Shown here: piece after piece, positions 11,700-22,455 of the stretch
Layout: the number at the start of each line of letters is the position of its first letter
Position numbering within the stretch: the stretch's first letter is position 1
NCBI RefSeq assembly: GCF_014898055.3
Contig: NW_023604861.1
Coordinates: 77,388,292 to 77,452,291, forward strand
Source of the DNA: Talpa occidentalis
Lineage: Eukaryota; Chordata; Mammalia; Eulipotyphla; Talpidae
Length of the DNA: 64,000 nucleotides
Direction of reading: 5' to 3'
The notes under the pieces: model-generated
Database searches by the model: none
Seen by the model: only the letters and a program-made list of their open reading frames with translations
Told to the model about the DNA's origin: nothing
Made by a program: the position numbers and the translations under genes

Positions 11700-12310
11700 C
11701 ATCTCCTCTCAGGACTCTGCAGTCACATCCTCACTGTTCTCTCTCCGCTCCCTGCTCCACCCAGCTGCCAGAGCCAGCTTTCTAAAGGGTAGATAAAATC
11801 TCTTCACATCCAGCTTCAGACCCTTGCAAAGACTTCCCATTGCAACCATATAAAGCCCATATCCTTTACCTAGGCCCATGAGGATTTGATGGCCGTGTCC
11901 CTGCCTCAGTCCTCAGGGCCCCTCCATCTCCTCGTTCACATTGCTCCATGACAATGGTCTTCACATTGTCTCCTGAACACAAGCTGCTCCTTCCTGCCTC
12001 AGCGTTTTTGCAGAGGGCTTGGAGCCCTCTTCCCCTATCTTCAGCGACTGCTTCTTTACCATCCATAAAGTCTCAGATGTCACCTCCTCAAAGGCCTTCC
12101 CTGGCTGAATGAAGCAGTGCCCACCAGCTCCATGCTATCCCCACTTTATCACATTAATTTAGCTTTGTGTCTCTTCTCTTCCTTCTTATTAGGCATAAAA
12201 TCCTTAAGAGCAGATATTTTCTTGGTCTCGGGTGTATTCCAGGTTCCAGAACATGGCTTGCACATAGGGGGCTTCCCGTAATGCATGTTGACTGACTGAC
12301 AGATATAAAA
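11700..12310 (+). mobile_element. L2 LINE 3' region
   Basis: The succession of L2 3' motifs is readable in order: 'agacttcccattgcaacc', 'aaagcccatatcctttac', 'cagatgtcacctcctcaaag', 'gccttccctggctgaatgaa', 'ccttaagagcagatattttc', 'ggcttgcacataggg', 'tgcatgttgactgactgac'. It is decayed and non-coding. Confidence 0.75.
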
Positions 12311-13285
12311 CAGAATGGAGAAGGGATGTGATTGGCTAGATTGTAAAAATGGGGATGATGTCCCAGAAAGGCAACTGTAGTGCCAGAAAAGGAAGGTTGG
12401 AGAATTCAAGACATACCCAAGGGAACATGAGGGCCAGGTTAACTACAAAGGTGAATGCCTGTGGGGAGGTGGGGGTGTCTGCATGGAGGGAGAATTTGAA
12501 TGCTGTCACTCCAAGTCCTCTGAGTTAGTGGGTACTTCATTATGACAACATGAATCAAAGACCTGATTATATTCAAAGTAAAGTTTTTAGGATACTAATA
12601 TGACGGAAGTGTATGCATTTCTGAGTGTCCATAATTGCGTGCCATCCCATGGGAGCACAGGATTTTAGAAGATAAAGACATCTAGAAGGATCTGGGCACC
12701 CAGGGGAGTTGGAGTCAGTCCCCTTGGCTTCCAGATACAAGAAAAACCCAATAACCATCCTTTTAAGGACCAATATTGAGTTCCCAGATTTGGAAGGTCT
12801 CCCTGGGTAATTAAGGGTTTGCTGAGCGCACAGCAGGCACTCACACACGTGTTAACGAGCTGCTGCCCTGTGCCTTGGGCTTCCTTACACCCTCCCCCAG
12901 CGCGCGCGCACCCCCCCCCCCCCCGACTAAATTGCTTGTTTTTTCAGCCAGTGACTGAAGCTTCACCAGACCCCCACCCCACAGATACAACCGGGACCCA
13001 GCTACTTGCCTTCCCAGCCCCCTCCACCCATTCCATTGTCAGAGCTGAACAAAAGGCCCAAGGCATCCTGGGTTAAAGGATTTTAACTCTGCCAATCCCA
13101 GGAGGCTCCTAGGAGAAGCAGCATCCTGCAGGAGAAGTGGCTGGGAAGCCTCCCCAGGGACAGGGGATTTTTTTTTCTGGCTTGAAAAACAGAACACAGT
13201 CGCCAATCAGACACTCACCCCGAACCCCACCCGAGCCCCCACCCCAGTGATTAGGCGTTGCAGTCAAACCGGTCTTCAGGTCTTT
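12311..13285. other. No gene recognised; contains a CG/C homopolymer tract
   Basis: A (CG)n plus C(n) tract at about 12901-12924 is a simple repeat. The rest is intergenic DNA without recognisable repeats or exons. Confidence 0.4.
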
Positions 13286-13289
13286 CCGC

Positions 13290-13765
13290 CGAGTTCTAGG
13301 GGTGGTGACCGGGTTTGTTAGCCTCCGCCCAAACCGGGGTGGGGCTGGGGGAACCTTCCCGGCACCCCATCTGACAGGACGCTCCCTCGCGGTCCCCCTT
13401 GCCCGCCGCCCCGCCCGCCCCCCGCGGTGGGCCCCGCACCGGGTCCCGCACGGCTGCCCCGGAGCCCCGGGACGGCGCCCGGCCCGCGCGCACCAGCGCC
13501 CCACCCCAGGCGTCGCGCGGCCGCGGCCGCGGCGGGAAGTCGGGGCTCGGGTCGCCGCGTGGCCCCTCGTGGGTTCCGCGCTGCAGGGTCCTCCCGGGCC
13601 CAGGTCTGGACCCGGCCGGCCCGAAGCGCTCCCGCTGCCGCAGAGGGACGTCCGCGGGCTGCTGGTTCTGAGCGAGAGGGTTCCGAGGAGCTGGGTCCGT
13701 GTGCTCCGTGCCGTGTGCAGGGGTCCCACGCCGGGAGTCGCTGCTGGGGAGGCTTTGGGGGCTGC
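13290..13765. promoter_or_regulatory. CpG island
   Basis: Very high CpG density, with tandem NotI-like GCGGCCGCGGCCGCGG near 13517. Frames up to about 237 codons are open in several phases on both strands and are compositional artefacts. No TATA box or recognisable exon is visible. It lies 0.25-0.3 kb from the CTCF-type motif block and may form one regulatory domain with it. Confidence 0.75.
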
Positions 13766-13872
13766 CCTGCCCGAGTCCCAGAGGTTTCTGAAGAAAACTG
13801 CCTTTGGCATTAACACATTTTGCCCACCTCGGAATTAAAGTTAAAGCATGCATTTCTCCCCCATTTTTAAGT

Positions 13873-13908
13873 TTGTTTGTTGTTGTTGTTTGTTTTGTTT
13901 TGTTTTTT
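13873..13908. repeat. (TTG)n/(TTTTG)n simple repeat
   Basis: A run of TTG and TTTTG units forms a low-complexity tract of about 35 bp. Confidence 0.7.
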
Positions 13909-14040
13909 AACCTAGAAGAGCTATCCTGGTAAATTAGAAACACGTCCGGAAAGGAAAAAGCAGTAAACGCTGGCATTAAACAACACAAAATGCCCAGGCC
14001 AGGCCACACGCCCTGGCGGCCGCGGCGCGCCCGGCGGCGG

Positions 14041-14060
14041 CACAGCGCCCTCTGGCGGCC
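14041..14060 (-). promoter_or_regulatory. CTCF-type binding motif
   Basis: The minus strand reads GGCCGCCAGAGGGCGCTGTG. This fits the CTCF core pattern CC-NN-NAG-N-GGGCGCT, including the invariant AG and GGCGC positions. It lies in a CpG-rich stretch (14010-14090). Occupancy cannot be judged from sequence. Confidence 0.7.
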
Positions 14061-14094
14061 GCGCCGGGCTCTCCCGTCGCCCTCACCCCGTGGC

Positions 14095-15060
14095 TCAAGG
14101 CTGAGAAACCGGGGAGCAACTTTGGAGGAAATTAGAGGGGCTCGGCGCTGACGTCCTGGGTAATGCTTTGGGTGGTTTCGTAGCTACCGTTGAGGCCAAG
14201 AGCCCAGGGAGGAGGCCCGCGTAAAAGAAAGACCTTTGGTCCCCGTTCAGTGACAGCCTAAAAGTCCACCGCCACAGCATCATCCCTGGACCTGCGGGAT
14301 TTGACTCTTTAACATTCAAATGCCTCAAGGAAGGACACCCTTTGAAAGACGAAAGCTGGCAGGTTATGTCAAAAAGAACCAGTGTCACCATCAGAAAGAC
14401 CTGGCTATTCCATAACGTGTACATTTGATATGGTGGTGACATTTAGTAAGTATCATCTAATCCTTTTCTTCCTCCCTTTTCTAAGTTTCAGGGGCTTCTT
14501 TTGTACTCTGAAGGGTCTTGCTGTTTTAGATTGTCCCACCCCCAGTGGCTACTCCCTCCATTTCAGTTAGTCCAAGTGTTCTTGTCCTTTGTAGCATAAA
14601 ACATTTCTCTTTCCAGTCTTCTCCTCATCACAGCTACTACTTGAATTTAGGGCCATATAGTTTATTGTCTGGAACGCTGCAGTAGCCCCAGGGAGGGAGC
14701 TGGTGCCCTTGCACGGCACACAGGGTCCCAGGGAGAGTCCAGGAGCTTCTCAGGTCCTCTTTCTGCTCAACATGCAAGACCCCTGTATCCAGCCAGGGGC
14801 AGCCAGCCCTGCTGGTGGCCGAGGGCTCTTACTTTCAGCATCTTTGTCTGCAGTTTGTCTCCAGAAACATAAGCTACTCCTCCATCTGATGGACACCCAA
14901 AGAGGTGGGGGTGCTAGGTTTCTGAGGGAGCCAGGAGAGCACCCTGCAATCCCCCCACTTTTTTCTTCTGAATCCCTCTTTTCACACCCAAAGGGTTTCT
15001 ACCTATCCATACTCTCTGATGGGAATTTCTGCAACTTCACACCTTTTTCTTCTTTGAGGT
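14095..15060. other. No gene recognised
   Basis: A TGACGTCC half-CRE lies at about 14149. The rest is intergenic, with unassigned frames around 14703-15089. Confidence 0.35.
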
Positions 15061-15064
15061 TATT

Positions 15065-15300
15065 CCCTACCATAGCTATTGCTACATAACAAACCGCCCA
15101 GTGGCTTAAACCTGTAATCCTTCAATTTGCTCACAACTCTGGGTCAGTGGGGAGATTTCTGGCTCTGCTGGGCTCACGTATGCGTGACTGTGGTGAGCTG
15201 GCAGGATGCTGGCTGGTTCAGGACGACACAACATGACAGGGCTGGTGGTTGGCAGGCTGTTGGCGGTGTGAGAGGGTCACTGGCCATGCAGCTCTCATCC
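15065..15300 (+). repeat. Ancient interspersed repeat, same type as 2206-2480
   Basis: 'attgctacataacaaaccgc', 'cagtggctta', 'ctctgggtcag' and 'gagatttctggctctgctgg' follow the same order as the 2.2-kb block. It is old, and I give no family name. Confidence 0.4.
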
Positions 15301-15628
15301 CTCAGGCTGGCCACTCCAGACTTCTTCCTGGGACAGAAGCATCCCAGGGATGGGGAGAGCAAACACTGCCAAACTGCTGAGACCTAGTCTCAGAACAGGT
15401 GCATCCTCGCTTCCATCATGTACTCTCAGTCAAAGCAAGTCTTAAAGCCAGGCCAAATTCAAGGGGGTGGAAGGAGTGGACTTCAGTGATGGGAGGAGCT
15501 GCAAAGTATCGTAGTCAACTTGTATGCTGTTCTCGTCTTTGGGGAGCACACTACCAAAAATGTAAATGCATTTCCAGATGGCTCATCCCTGTACCCACCT
15601 CCACGGGAGGCACAGCACTGTGCAGCAA

Positions 15629-15807
15629 GGCACAACCCAGGAGTCAGTGCTGGGTTCCAGTCTTGGCTTCAGCTTTACCAGAGGAGGAGTGTGAAAAAGG
15701 AACGTGACCTTGCCTCTCCGGCCCTTGGTTTCCTAATCTGTAAAAATGGGAGTTGTTGTCAATATTAAATAAGGTAATGCGTGCGAGAGTGTCTGGCACA
15801 GTCTAAC
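15629..15807 (+). repeat. MIR SINE relic
   Basis: It carries the MIR core and 3' part: 'gggttccagtcttggcttca', 'cttggtttcctaatctgtaa', 'tattaaataaggtaatgcgt'. It is old and tRNA-derived. Confidence 0.7.
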
Positions 15808-16024
15808 TGACAGTAATGGCAGTGGTGGCGTGAGGCGCCTGCTGGCTGCCCACCACAGCCGTGCCCAAGACCCTCCCCTCACTGCCAGCCCCCAGCCTCT
15901 GTTCTGCTGGTGGCACCTGGCATTTATAGTGCCCCACTTAGATGCCATTGAAATGGCCCTGCCAGTTTTTACCAAGTTCCTTCAGTGAAACCCTTATTTC
16001 TAGAGCTGGGACGGGTTTGCTGCT

Positions 16025-16185
16025 ACAAAAAGAGCTCTGGAGTCGGACAGACCTGAAGTTTGCGCCCAAATCTTCTTCCTGAGAAATTTAGACAAACTAA
16101 TTCCCTTCTCTGAGTTTCCGTTTCCTTGGGAGTAATAGCGCTGCCCGCAGAGCTCACAAAACGTAATATCAATATGTAGAACATA
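16025..16185 (+). repeat. MIR SINE relic
   Basis: 'agctctggagtcggacagac', a gap, then 'tctgagtttccgtttccttg' match the MIR order. Moderately diverged. Confidence 0.7.
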
Positions 16186-16311
16186 CGAGTCTGTGCTTTA
16201 AAACACAGGTGTTCACGGAACATAGATCCTGAGATGTATGTGGAATTTCCCCTCATAGCTGCTGAGGAATTGCCATGGATGAATAACTTCTTTCCAAAAA
16301 TATCCCTAGTT

Positions 16312-16614
16312 GGGCCTCTCTGGTGGCGCAAGGGGTTAAGACACAACCTATGAAGCTATCTGCAGCCACTGCAGCATGAGTTCTATCTCTGGCCAGCCAA
16401 GGAGCTACCCACATGGCACAGCAGACCTCTCCTGACTCATTGCTGCTCCCCTCAGCAGTGTACTGTAATCAGTCTGCCAGTTCTGTTCCCTACTCTGTCT
16501 CTGGAGAATCCTCTCACCCCCACATCTCTGGCCTGTACCCCAGTTCTTGTATGCATAAATAAATAAATCTTAAAAAAAAAAGTCAAACCTACATTTAAAA
16601 ACAACAACAACATC
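16312..16614 (+). mobile_element. tRNA-derived T+ SINE, older subtype
   Basis: It starts GGGCCTCTCTGGTGGCGCAA, has a mutated B box (GAGTTCTATCT), and ends with 'gttcttgtatgcataaataa', TCTT and an extended A-rich tail. The TSD AAAAATATCCCTAGT (16296-16310) recurs at 16615-16629 with one mismatch. Its divergence suggests it is older than the GC-rich copies. Confidence 0.88.
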
Positions 16615-16734
16615 AAAAATATTCCTAGTCACTAATAAAGCCCCAGGCCACCGAGGTGGGCCAGGATCCTGGGGAGCAAGCTGAGCTGTCCCTGTAGTAA
16701 CCAACTTACGGTGTCCTCTCTGCTACTCTTTTGT

Positions 16735-16795
16735 TTTTAAAAAGATTTATTTTTATTTAGTTATGCATAGAAGAACTGGAGTGCAGAGACCTGTA
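16735..16795 (-). mobile_element. 5'-truncated SINE fragment
   Basis: Only the 3' end of the SINE family is present, on the minus strand: A-rich tail 'aaaaagatttatttttattt', then 'tgcatagaagaactggagt'. A weak TSD (CTTTTGTTTT / CTTATGTTTT) may flank it. Confidence 0.6.
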
Positions 16796-16817
16796 CTTAT
16801 GTTTTCTTCTCAACCAA

Positions 16818-16890
16818 ACATGCTAATACTTAGCACACGGCTGTACAGGATAGATGCTCAATCAATGCTTGATGAAAGAAAGAGTAAATG
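16818..16890 (+). repeat. L2 3' tail fragment
   Basis: 'tagatgctcaatcaatgctt' followed by 'gatgaaagaaagagtaaatg' corresponds to the L2 3' terminus. Confidence 0.5.
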
Positions 16891-16899
16891 AATTTCCTT

Positions 16900-18760
16900 T
16901 ACCCTCCTAACTTCAATACCTGGGTCTGTGAAATAAATTAACAGGTAGATGAATAGGAGAAAAGGTATACAAATTTATTAATTTATTATTTAATAATTTA
17001 TTATATATTAATACTTGAACAGGGTGTCACACGAAGAAAAAAAAGAATGTGTAACAAAGAGGTGAGCTTTGAGAATTTGTACACCAGCCTAATAGGGAGG
17101 GAGGAGATATAGACAATTTATGGGGGAGTCAATGATTTTTAGGAAGGATGAACGTGCCCTTAGAAAAATAGATGGGAGGTAAGATAGTTTGTGACAAAGT
17201 CTGTGTCTGGTGTGGACTCCTAGTCTCCTCTCTTGAGATAAGTGTGTCTTCCAGGTTAATGAAACTCTCCAGGAGGGCATTTAGGACAACAGAGTCCTTT
17301 AAAGGATCTGTCATTAGGCAGATAAGGGGAGTTCAGAGTAAACCTCTCTCTGTATTTGCTATTCTTCAAGTGCCTCACTCAAAATAATCCATATACCAAA
17401 ACAGCATATTTTGGGATGACATGTCCTAAACTCCCTAAAGCTCTTCATTTCATTCTGAGTTTGTTTCCCTCCCCCCTCCCCCACTGGGTGAAGGTGGATT
17501 GTTTCAGATGGCTTCCAAACTAAGTCAGTCCTAGGGTGTAAGGGAAGGTGTTCCCAAGAACTGGGAGCAGGTAGTGGTCCTCAGCCTGCTGCCAGGTGCG
17601 GCCAGTGGGGAGGCTGGGCCACCCCCAGGGATTCGGGTGTGATTGACATGGGAGCAGCCTCTGTGGCCAGAACTGGGAGATTGCCCTGATTTGCCCACTC
17701 TTCATTTTACCAAGCCTCTCCCAGAATGGCATCTTGCAAAGCTGACAGTAAACAACCCCCGATTCTGGTTCCCATGGAGTTCAGCCACTTGGAGAATGAA
17801 CGAGGGAAGAGGGCAGGGATTGGAAAGGGCACCATAAAGCTAACTCTCTTCCTAAGCTCATGTCTGTGTGTGCCTGGATAGTCCTGGGGAAGGGGGAAGT
17901 CACTCATCATGACTCCATATTGCAAATGATTCATGAAAATGAGCTGATTTTGAAACACACAAACGTGTGCCATGCAGAGTAAATTTGAAGGCCAGGGACA
18001 AAAGCAGAGGGTGAGGATGGCTGACTGCAGGGAAGATCCAAGGGGCCCTTGACTATTCCCTAGGGAGCCAGGGTCTAGGCGTCCAGTTAGGAAAAGTCTG
18101 TGAGCCAAACAGATAGCCACTCAAATGAGTGGCCTGGGAGGGCAGGTGGAGAGAGAGGAGCAGCTCCTGCGATGGTGGAACTAAAGAATCCCCTCCAAAA
18201 TTGGAGAAGGCTGGAGCAGGGCTTCTGGTATGAAGAAAGCTGAGATCATAATTCTGCTACCCACCTCCACCCCACTTTAGCTTGGCTCTTGAAAGATGAA
18301 TGTGTCTCTGTCCACAAACACCTACACCTATGTCAGAAGGGTGCTGGAAAAGTGCAGAGCAGGTGAGGGGTATGTGTGGGCAAATGTGGGTGTAGGCTAG
18401 CTCAGGTGGGAGCTGGGTTGGAGATTGAGAAGATGGGATAGACTTGGGGTCTCCTCCCTCCTTCTGGGACTGGGAAAGAAGGCTTCACCTTCATCAAATG
18501 GGACTTGTAAACCCTGAACTTTAACTTTAGGCCCCATGGAGGAGTTCTGACTGTTCAAAGGCTAAGGGAAGAAAGGCTAGGTTGTGCCACTTCTGAGTGG
18601 GGCCCCAAAGTTTCTGTGACACTCAGGCTGTGCCACCAGGCTACAACAGGCCTGGAGGCGGAGTAGTCCTGGGACATTTATATCAGGATGAACTGAGCTG
18701 ATCTTCAGAATGTATTCCAGGCCCATCCCTATCTACCCAGTCTCTAGGTACTGGGCTCTC
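16900..18760. other. Intergenic; possible LTR relic at about 16.9-17.45 kb, otherwise nothing recognised
   Basis: An A/T-rich block (16960-17012) and the later 'gcatattttgggatgacatg' recall an old ERVL-class LTR. A related reverse-complement motif occurs near 42885. The evidence is weak. The remainder to 18.76 kb is G-rich intergenic DNA with no exon I can support. Confidence 0.3.
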
Positions 18761-18766
18761 TAGGGG

Positions 18767-19045
18767 CCTTTTTTTTTTTTTAAAGATTTATTTATTTATG
18801 CATACAACAGCTGGGGTACAGGCCAGAGATGCGGGGTGGGGGCAGGGAGAGGATTCACCAGAGACAGAGTGGGGAACAGAACAGGCAGACTGATTGAAAT
18901 ACACTGCTGAGGAGTAGCAGGTGAGTCAGGAGAGGTTTGCTGTGCCATGTGGGTAGCTCCCTGGCCATCTGGGGATTGAATTTGTGCTATAGAGGCTACA
19001 GACAGCTTTACAGTGCTGTGCTTAACCCCTTGTGCCACCAGGGAG
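18767..19045 (-). mobile_element. tRNA-derived T+ SINE, older subtype
   Basis: Read on the minus strand it runs from 'gcctccctggtggcacaagg' to (AATAAA)n-TCTTT-A(n). The TSD GCTCTCTAGGGG occurs at 18755-18766 and 19046-19057, identical. The B-box region is mutated. Confidence 0.9.
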
Positions 19046-19094
19046 GCTCTCTAGGGGTGTTTGTAGAGCTGGAAGGAGAAGAGAACAGTGGTTC

Positions 19095-19215
19095 CCAAAA
19101 CTTGGGGTTTGATCATGAAACCAGGGATTTAAAGCTGATATCTACCCCTGATGGACCCAAATTGGACCCAGGAATCAGTATTCTTACACCATGCATCAGA
19201 TAATTATAATAATCA
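19095..19215 (+). repeat. MER5-type hAT relic (weak)
   Basis: 'ggttcccaaaacttggggtt' to 'aggaatcagtattcttacac' resembles the MER5A arrangement. It is diverged and lacks clear terminal inverted repeats. Confidence 0.35.
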
Positions 19216-19379
19216 CGCAGGTTAGGGGTCCTCAGAGGGAATTAATAGTGAAGAAATTTCCCTGATCTGTTCATCCATTCTGAGTGTCCCCACATCACCT
19301 CTTCAGTGGCAGACATGCTGCCCAGACTCCCCAGGAGGCCTAGGGGCATGGAGATGTTGGGGCCATCCTTGTTTTCCAG

Positions 19380-20500
19380 GTGCATTGAGATATAATTGAC
19401 ATCTAACATTGCATAAGTTTAAGGTCTACAACCGTGTTGATTTGATGTATTTACATATTGCAAAATGACTGCCACTGTAAGTCAGCTAACATCGCCCATG
19501 TCACATAATTACCATTTGTTTTTTGTGGTGAGAATATTTAAGATCTACTCTCTTAGCAACTTTCAAGTCTATGACACGCTATCATTAACTGTAATCGTCG
19601 TGCTGTTCATCACATCCCAGAGCTTATTTGTCTTACAACTCAGAGTTTGTTCCCTTTAACAAACATCACCACATTCCTTTCACCCTCTGGTCCCTGTAAC
19701 CATCATTCTCTTGACACTTTCTGTCTCTGCTGTCTCTGTGAGTTTGGTTATTTTATTATAGATTCCATGTATAAGTGACAGCATATAACAGTTGGCTTTC
19801 TCTGACCTACTAGCATGACCTACAGGTACATCCATGTTGTCCCAAGTGGCAGAATTTCTTCCTTTCTCCTGCCTGAATACAATGTTTCATTATGTATATT
19901 TATCACATCTTCTTTTTTTTTTTTTAAAGATTTATTTATTTTCACACACAAAAACTGGGGTACAGGCCAGAGTTTTGGGGGGGGGAGAACTCATTAGAGA
20001 CAGAGTAGGGAACAGAACAGGCACATCGACTGAAATACACTGCTGAGGGGAACATCGGGTGAGTCAGGAGAGGTCTGCTTCACCATGTGGGTCACCTCCC
20101 TGGCCAGGGATCGAACTTGTGCTGTAGTGGCTGTGATGAACTTCATAGGTTTTGTCTTAACCCCTCGTGCCACCAGGGAGGCCCCTTATCACATCTTCTT
20201 TATCCATTCATCTAGGTTGTTTCCATCTCTTGGCCATTGTGAATAATGCTGCAATGACCGTAGCAGTATAGGCACCTCTTTAAAATTCTGTTTTCATGTC
20301 CTTTGGATATATACTTAGAAATGGGATTGCTGGATCACAGTAGTTGTAGTTCTAATTTTATGAGGGCTCTGCTGCTGTTTTCCATAGTGACCTTCCCATT
20401 GACAATGGACCAGCATCCCCTCCCTACGCCCTTCCCATCACTTGTGATCTCTGGTCTTTGCGATGATAGCCATTCTATTAAATGTGAGTGAGTGGGGCCT
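19380..20500 (-). mobile_element. Old L1M fragment, split by a SINE
   Basis: Read on the minus strand this is the L1 ORF2 C-terminus and 3' UTR. On the plus strand one sees 'gagatataattgacatctaa', 'catgttgtcccaagtggcag', then after the SINE 'ccattgtgaataatgctgca' and 'gggattgctggatcacagta'. The two halves join cleanly once the SINE at 19916-20185 is removed. It is non-coding now. Confidence 0.8.
19916..20185 (-). mobile_element. tRNA-derived T+ SINE inserted in L1M
   Basis: Full-length minus-strand copy. A perfect 16-bp TSD TTATCACATCTTCTTT occurs at 19900-19915 and 20186-20201. It is later than the L1M it splits. The body is diverged (for example 'gaacatcgggtgagtcagga'), so it is one of the older SINE copies. 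Confidence 0.93.
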
Positions 20501-20625
20501 TTGTTTTGAAATATTTGGCGATTGATAAAGACCCACAAGATAGGTTCAAAGTCAACAGAGTATCTGAGTCAGATAAATGAGAACTTCCCCAAAGGAGAAT
20601 CAACTTTTTAAAAAAAAAAGATTTT

Positions 20626-21389
20626 GGGCCTCCCCGGTGGCGCAGTGGTTGAGCGCTGGGCTGCGCGGCTGCCTGCAGCCTCTGAAGCGCTGGTTCGCCG
20701 GGGAAGGTCCCACACGGCCCACGCAGACCTCTCGTGCTGTGACCGCTGCTCCCCTCAGCAGTGTGTTTCGTCAGTCTGCCTGTTCTGCTCCCTGCTCTGG
20801 CTCTGGTGAATCTTCTCACCCTCCTGCGCTTCTTTTTTTTTTTTTTAATAAATTTTATTTTATATTCCCCATACAATTGCAACACCCTTATTTTGACACC
20901 AATCCCTCCCCTCCCTGCCTCCCACCCTCCATAGAGTTTCTCTGGTTCATAGTTTTTTGTTGATTTTGATTTTCACTTTCTTATAGTTATTCATTTTCCT
21001 GGTCCCTTATTTAAGTTTTCTAGATTCCTGCTATGAGTGAGACCATCCGGTATTTTTCTTTTTCTTTCTGGCTTAGTTCGCTGAGCATGATCCCTTCCAG
21101 CCCCATCCATGTTGCTGCAAATTGCATGTGTTTATCTTTTTTGAATGCTGAGTAATATTCCATGGTGTATATGTACCACATCTTCTTGATCCAGTCATCT
21201 ATTTTTGGGCATTTGGGCTGTTTCCAAAGCTTAGCTATTGTAAATAGTGCTGCTATAAACATAGGGGTGCAGGTGCTCTTTGGAATTGATGTTTCTGTGT
21301 CCTTTGGGTAAATACCTAGGAGTGGAATTGCTGGATCATATGGAAGCTCTATGTACACAGTGCTTGTATAAATAAATAAATAAATCTTT
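20626..21389 (+). mobile_element. Inner SINE (plus strand), interrupted by an L1 3' end
   Basis: The 5' part lies at 20626-20832 and the 3' end, including (AATA)n-TCTTT, at about 21346-21389. Its 16-bp TSD (ten A, then GATTTT) is identical at 20610-20625 and 21390-21405. It therefore inserted into the tail of the minus-strand SINE. Its head is missing part of the B-box segment ('gctggttcgccggggaagg'). Confidence 0.9.
20833..21346 (-). pseudogene. 5'-truncated L1 insertion: ORF2 C-terminal fragment plus 3' UTR
   Basis: The element runs on the minus strand. Its poly(A) appears as a T run at 20833-20846, followed by 3' UTR. From about 21020 up to 21350 there is an uninterrupted frame coding for the extreme C-terminus of L1 ORF2 protein. 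Recognisable blocks include PYDPAIPLLGIYPKD, FIAALFTIAKLWKQ, WIKKMWYIYTMEYYSA and SELSQKEKEKYRM. This is the cysteine-containing tail region, without reverse transcriptase or endonuclease, so it has no function as an enzyme. It landed inside a SINE, after the 'ctgcgcttct' box, and the SINE resumes at 'ctatgtacacagtgcttg'. The still-open frame and pure poly(A) suggest a fairly recent insertion compared with the other L1 pieces here. A short TSD (GCTTCT/GCTCTA region) is imperfect. Confidence 0.9.
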
Positions 21390-21944
21390 AAAAAAAAAAG
21401 ATTTTATTTTTATCTTTCTTTTTTTGCATAGAAAAACTGGGGTATAGACCAGAGGTGTGGGGGTGAGAGGATTCACCAGACACAGAGTGGGGAGCAGAAC
21501 AGGCAGACTGAGTGAAATACACTGCTGAGAGGAGCAGCAGGTGAGGCACAAAAGGTCTGCTGTGCCATGTGGTTTATCTCCCCGGCAGAGGAACGAACTC
21601 AGGCTACAGTGATTGGCAATAGCTTGATAGCGCTGAGACTTTAACCGCTGTGCACCAGGGAGGCCCAGAATCAACTTTTAAATGTGCTTTTGATCTCTAA
21701 ACAGGAGTCTGTCCACCACTCTGCCCACTGCAATTCAGAACTGAAGGCAGGAAGTCAGCTCACTCGTGCTCACCCAATGGATTCACTGGGTGTGAGTAGA
21801 TGTGCAACACAAACCACAGAGGCCACATCTTTGCCAGTGGGTGATTGTCAGGGTAACTTGTTCCTCAGTCCTCAGCCCTTACCACAGGCAACCCTCCTTT
21901 TGCAAGAAATCTCTCCATTCTTATCCAAAAATAGCACTGTATGC

Positions 21945-22455
21945 AATTTATAGTCCATGCAATATCAAATGTGAAGAGGTTCTGTAAGGTCAAAACTATT
22001 TTCATAATATGATATTATTTGCCCCTTTCACTCTCATTTTCTCATCAAGGTAAAAAGCTATGTGCTTTGGGAAAACTCAGCCTTATATCACGAGTGAGTT
22101 CCAAAGCAGATATGAGACTCCATCTGTCTTTCATTAAGTTAAACATTTTTTCAAATTGCAGGAATGTAAAATGGTGCCACATTTCTCACAATATTTTTAT
22201 TTTGGAAAATATAATTGTTTTTAAATTATGTTAATGGAGTGGTTTTATTATTGTAATTTTAAATAAATAAATATCTTTAAATTTTCAGTTTTAATTTCTA
22301 ATGTGGTAAATATTGCTAGGTGACACCCATATAAATATACAATAACCTAAAAAAAAAAAACCCACCTCTTTATTGAGGTTCTTAATAATGTTTAAGAGCA
22401 TAAGAGTCTTGAAATCAAGAAGGTGGAGCATTGCCTTACTTCTCCAAATTGTAGG
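21945..22455 (+). pseudogene. hAT (Zaphod/Tip100-like) DNA transposon relic with transposase C-terminus
   Basis: The order matches an autonomous mammalian hAT element with its middle deleted. First comes a left portion ('gaggttctgtaaggtcaaaa', 'actattttcataatatgata'). Then comes the transposase C-terminal coding, in frame at about 22100-22210 (KADMRLHLSFIKLNIF, NVKWCHISHNIF). It ends in the 3' non-coding part ('ttcagttttaatttctaatg', 'gttcttaataatgtttaaga'). The family is inferred from memory of the consensus: hAT superfamily with a dimerisation domain near the C-terminus. It is degraded, with no complete transposase and no detectable terminal inverted repeat at the 5' end. Confidence 0.65.

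Larger units (their letters stand above)
20609..21666 (-). mobile_element. Outer SINE of a three-layer nest
   Basis: The body lies at 21390-21666 on the minus strand. Its A/T-rich 3' tail was split by the plus-strand SINE, leaving tail sequence at 20609-20625. The outer TSD AGAATCAACTTTT is found at 20596-20608 and 21667-21679 and encloses the whole nest. It is the oldest of the three elements. Confidence 0.9.

Noticed and set aside
13109..14009. Frames of up to 237 codons at the second CpG island
   Set aside because: Same compositional cause; frames overlap on both strands with no domain.
21020..21358. Possible functional protein-coding gene
   Set aside because: It is only the last about 110 codons of L1 ORF2 in a 5'-truncated insertion; its first codons come from the host SINE.
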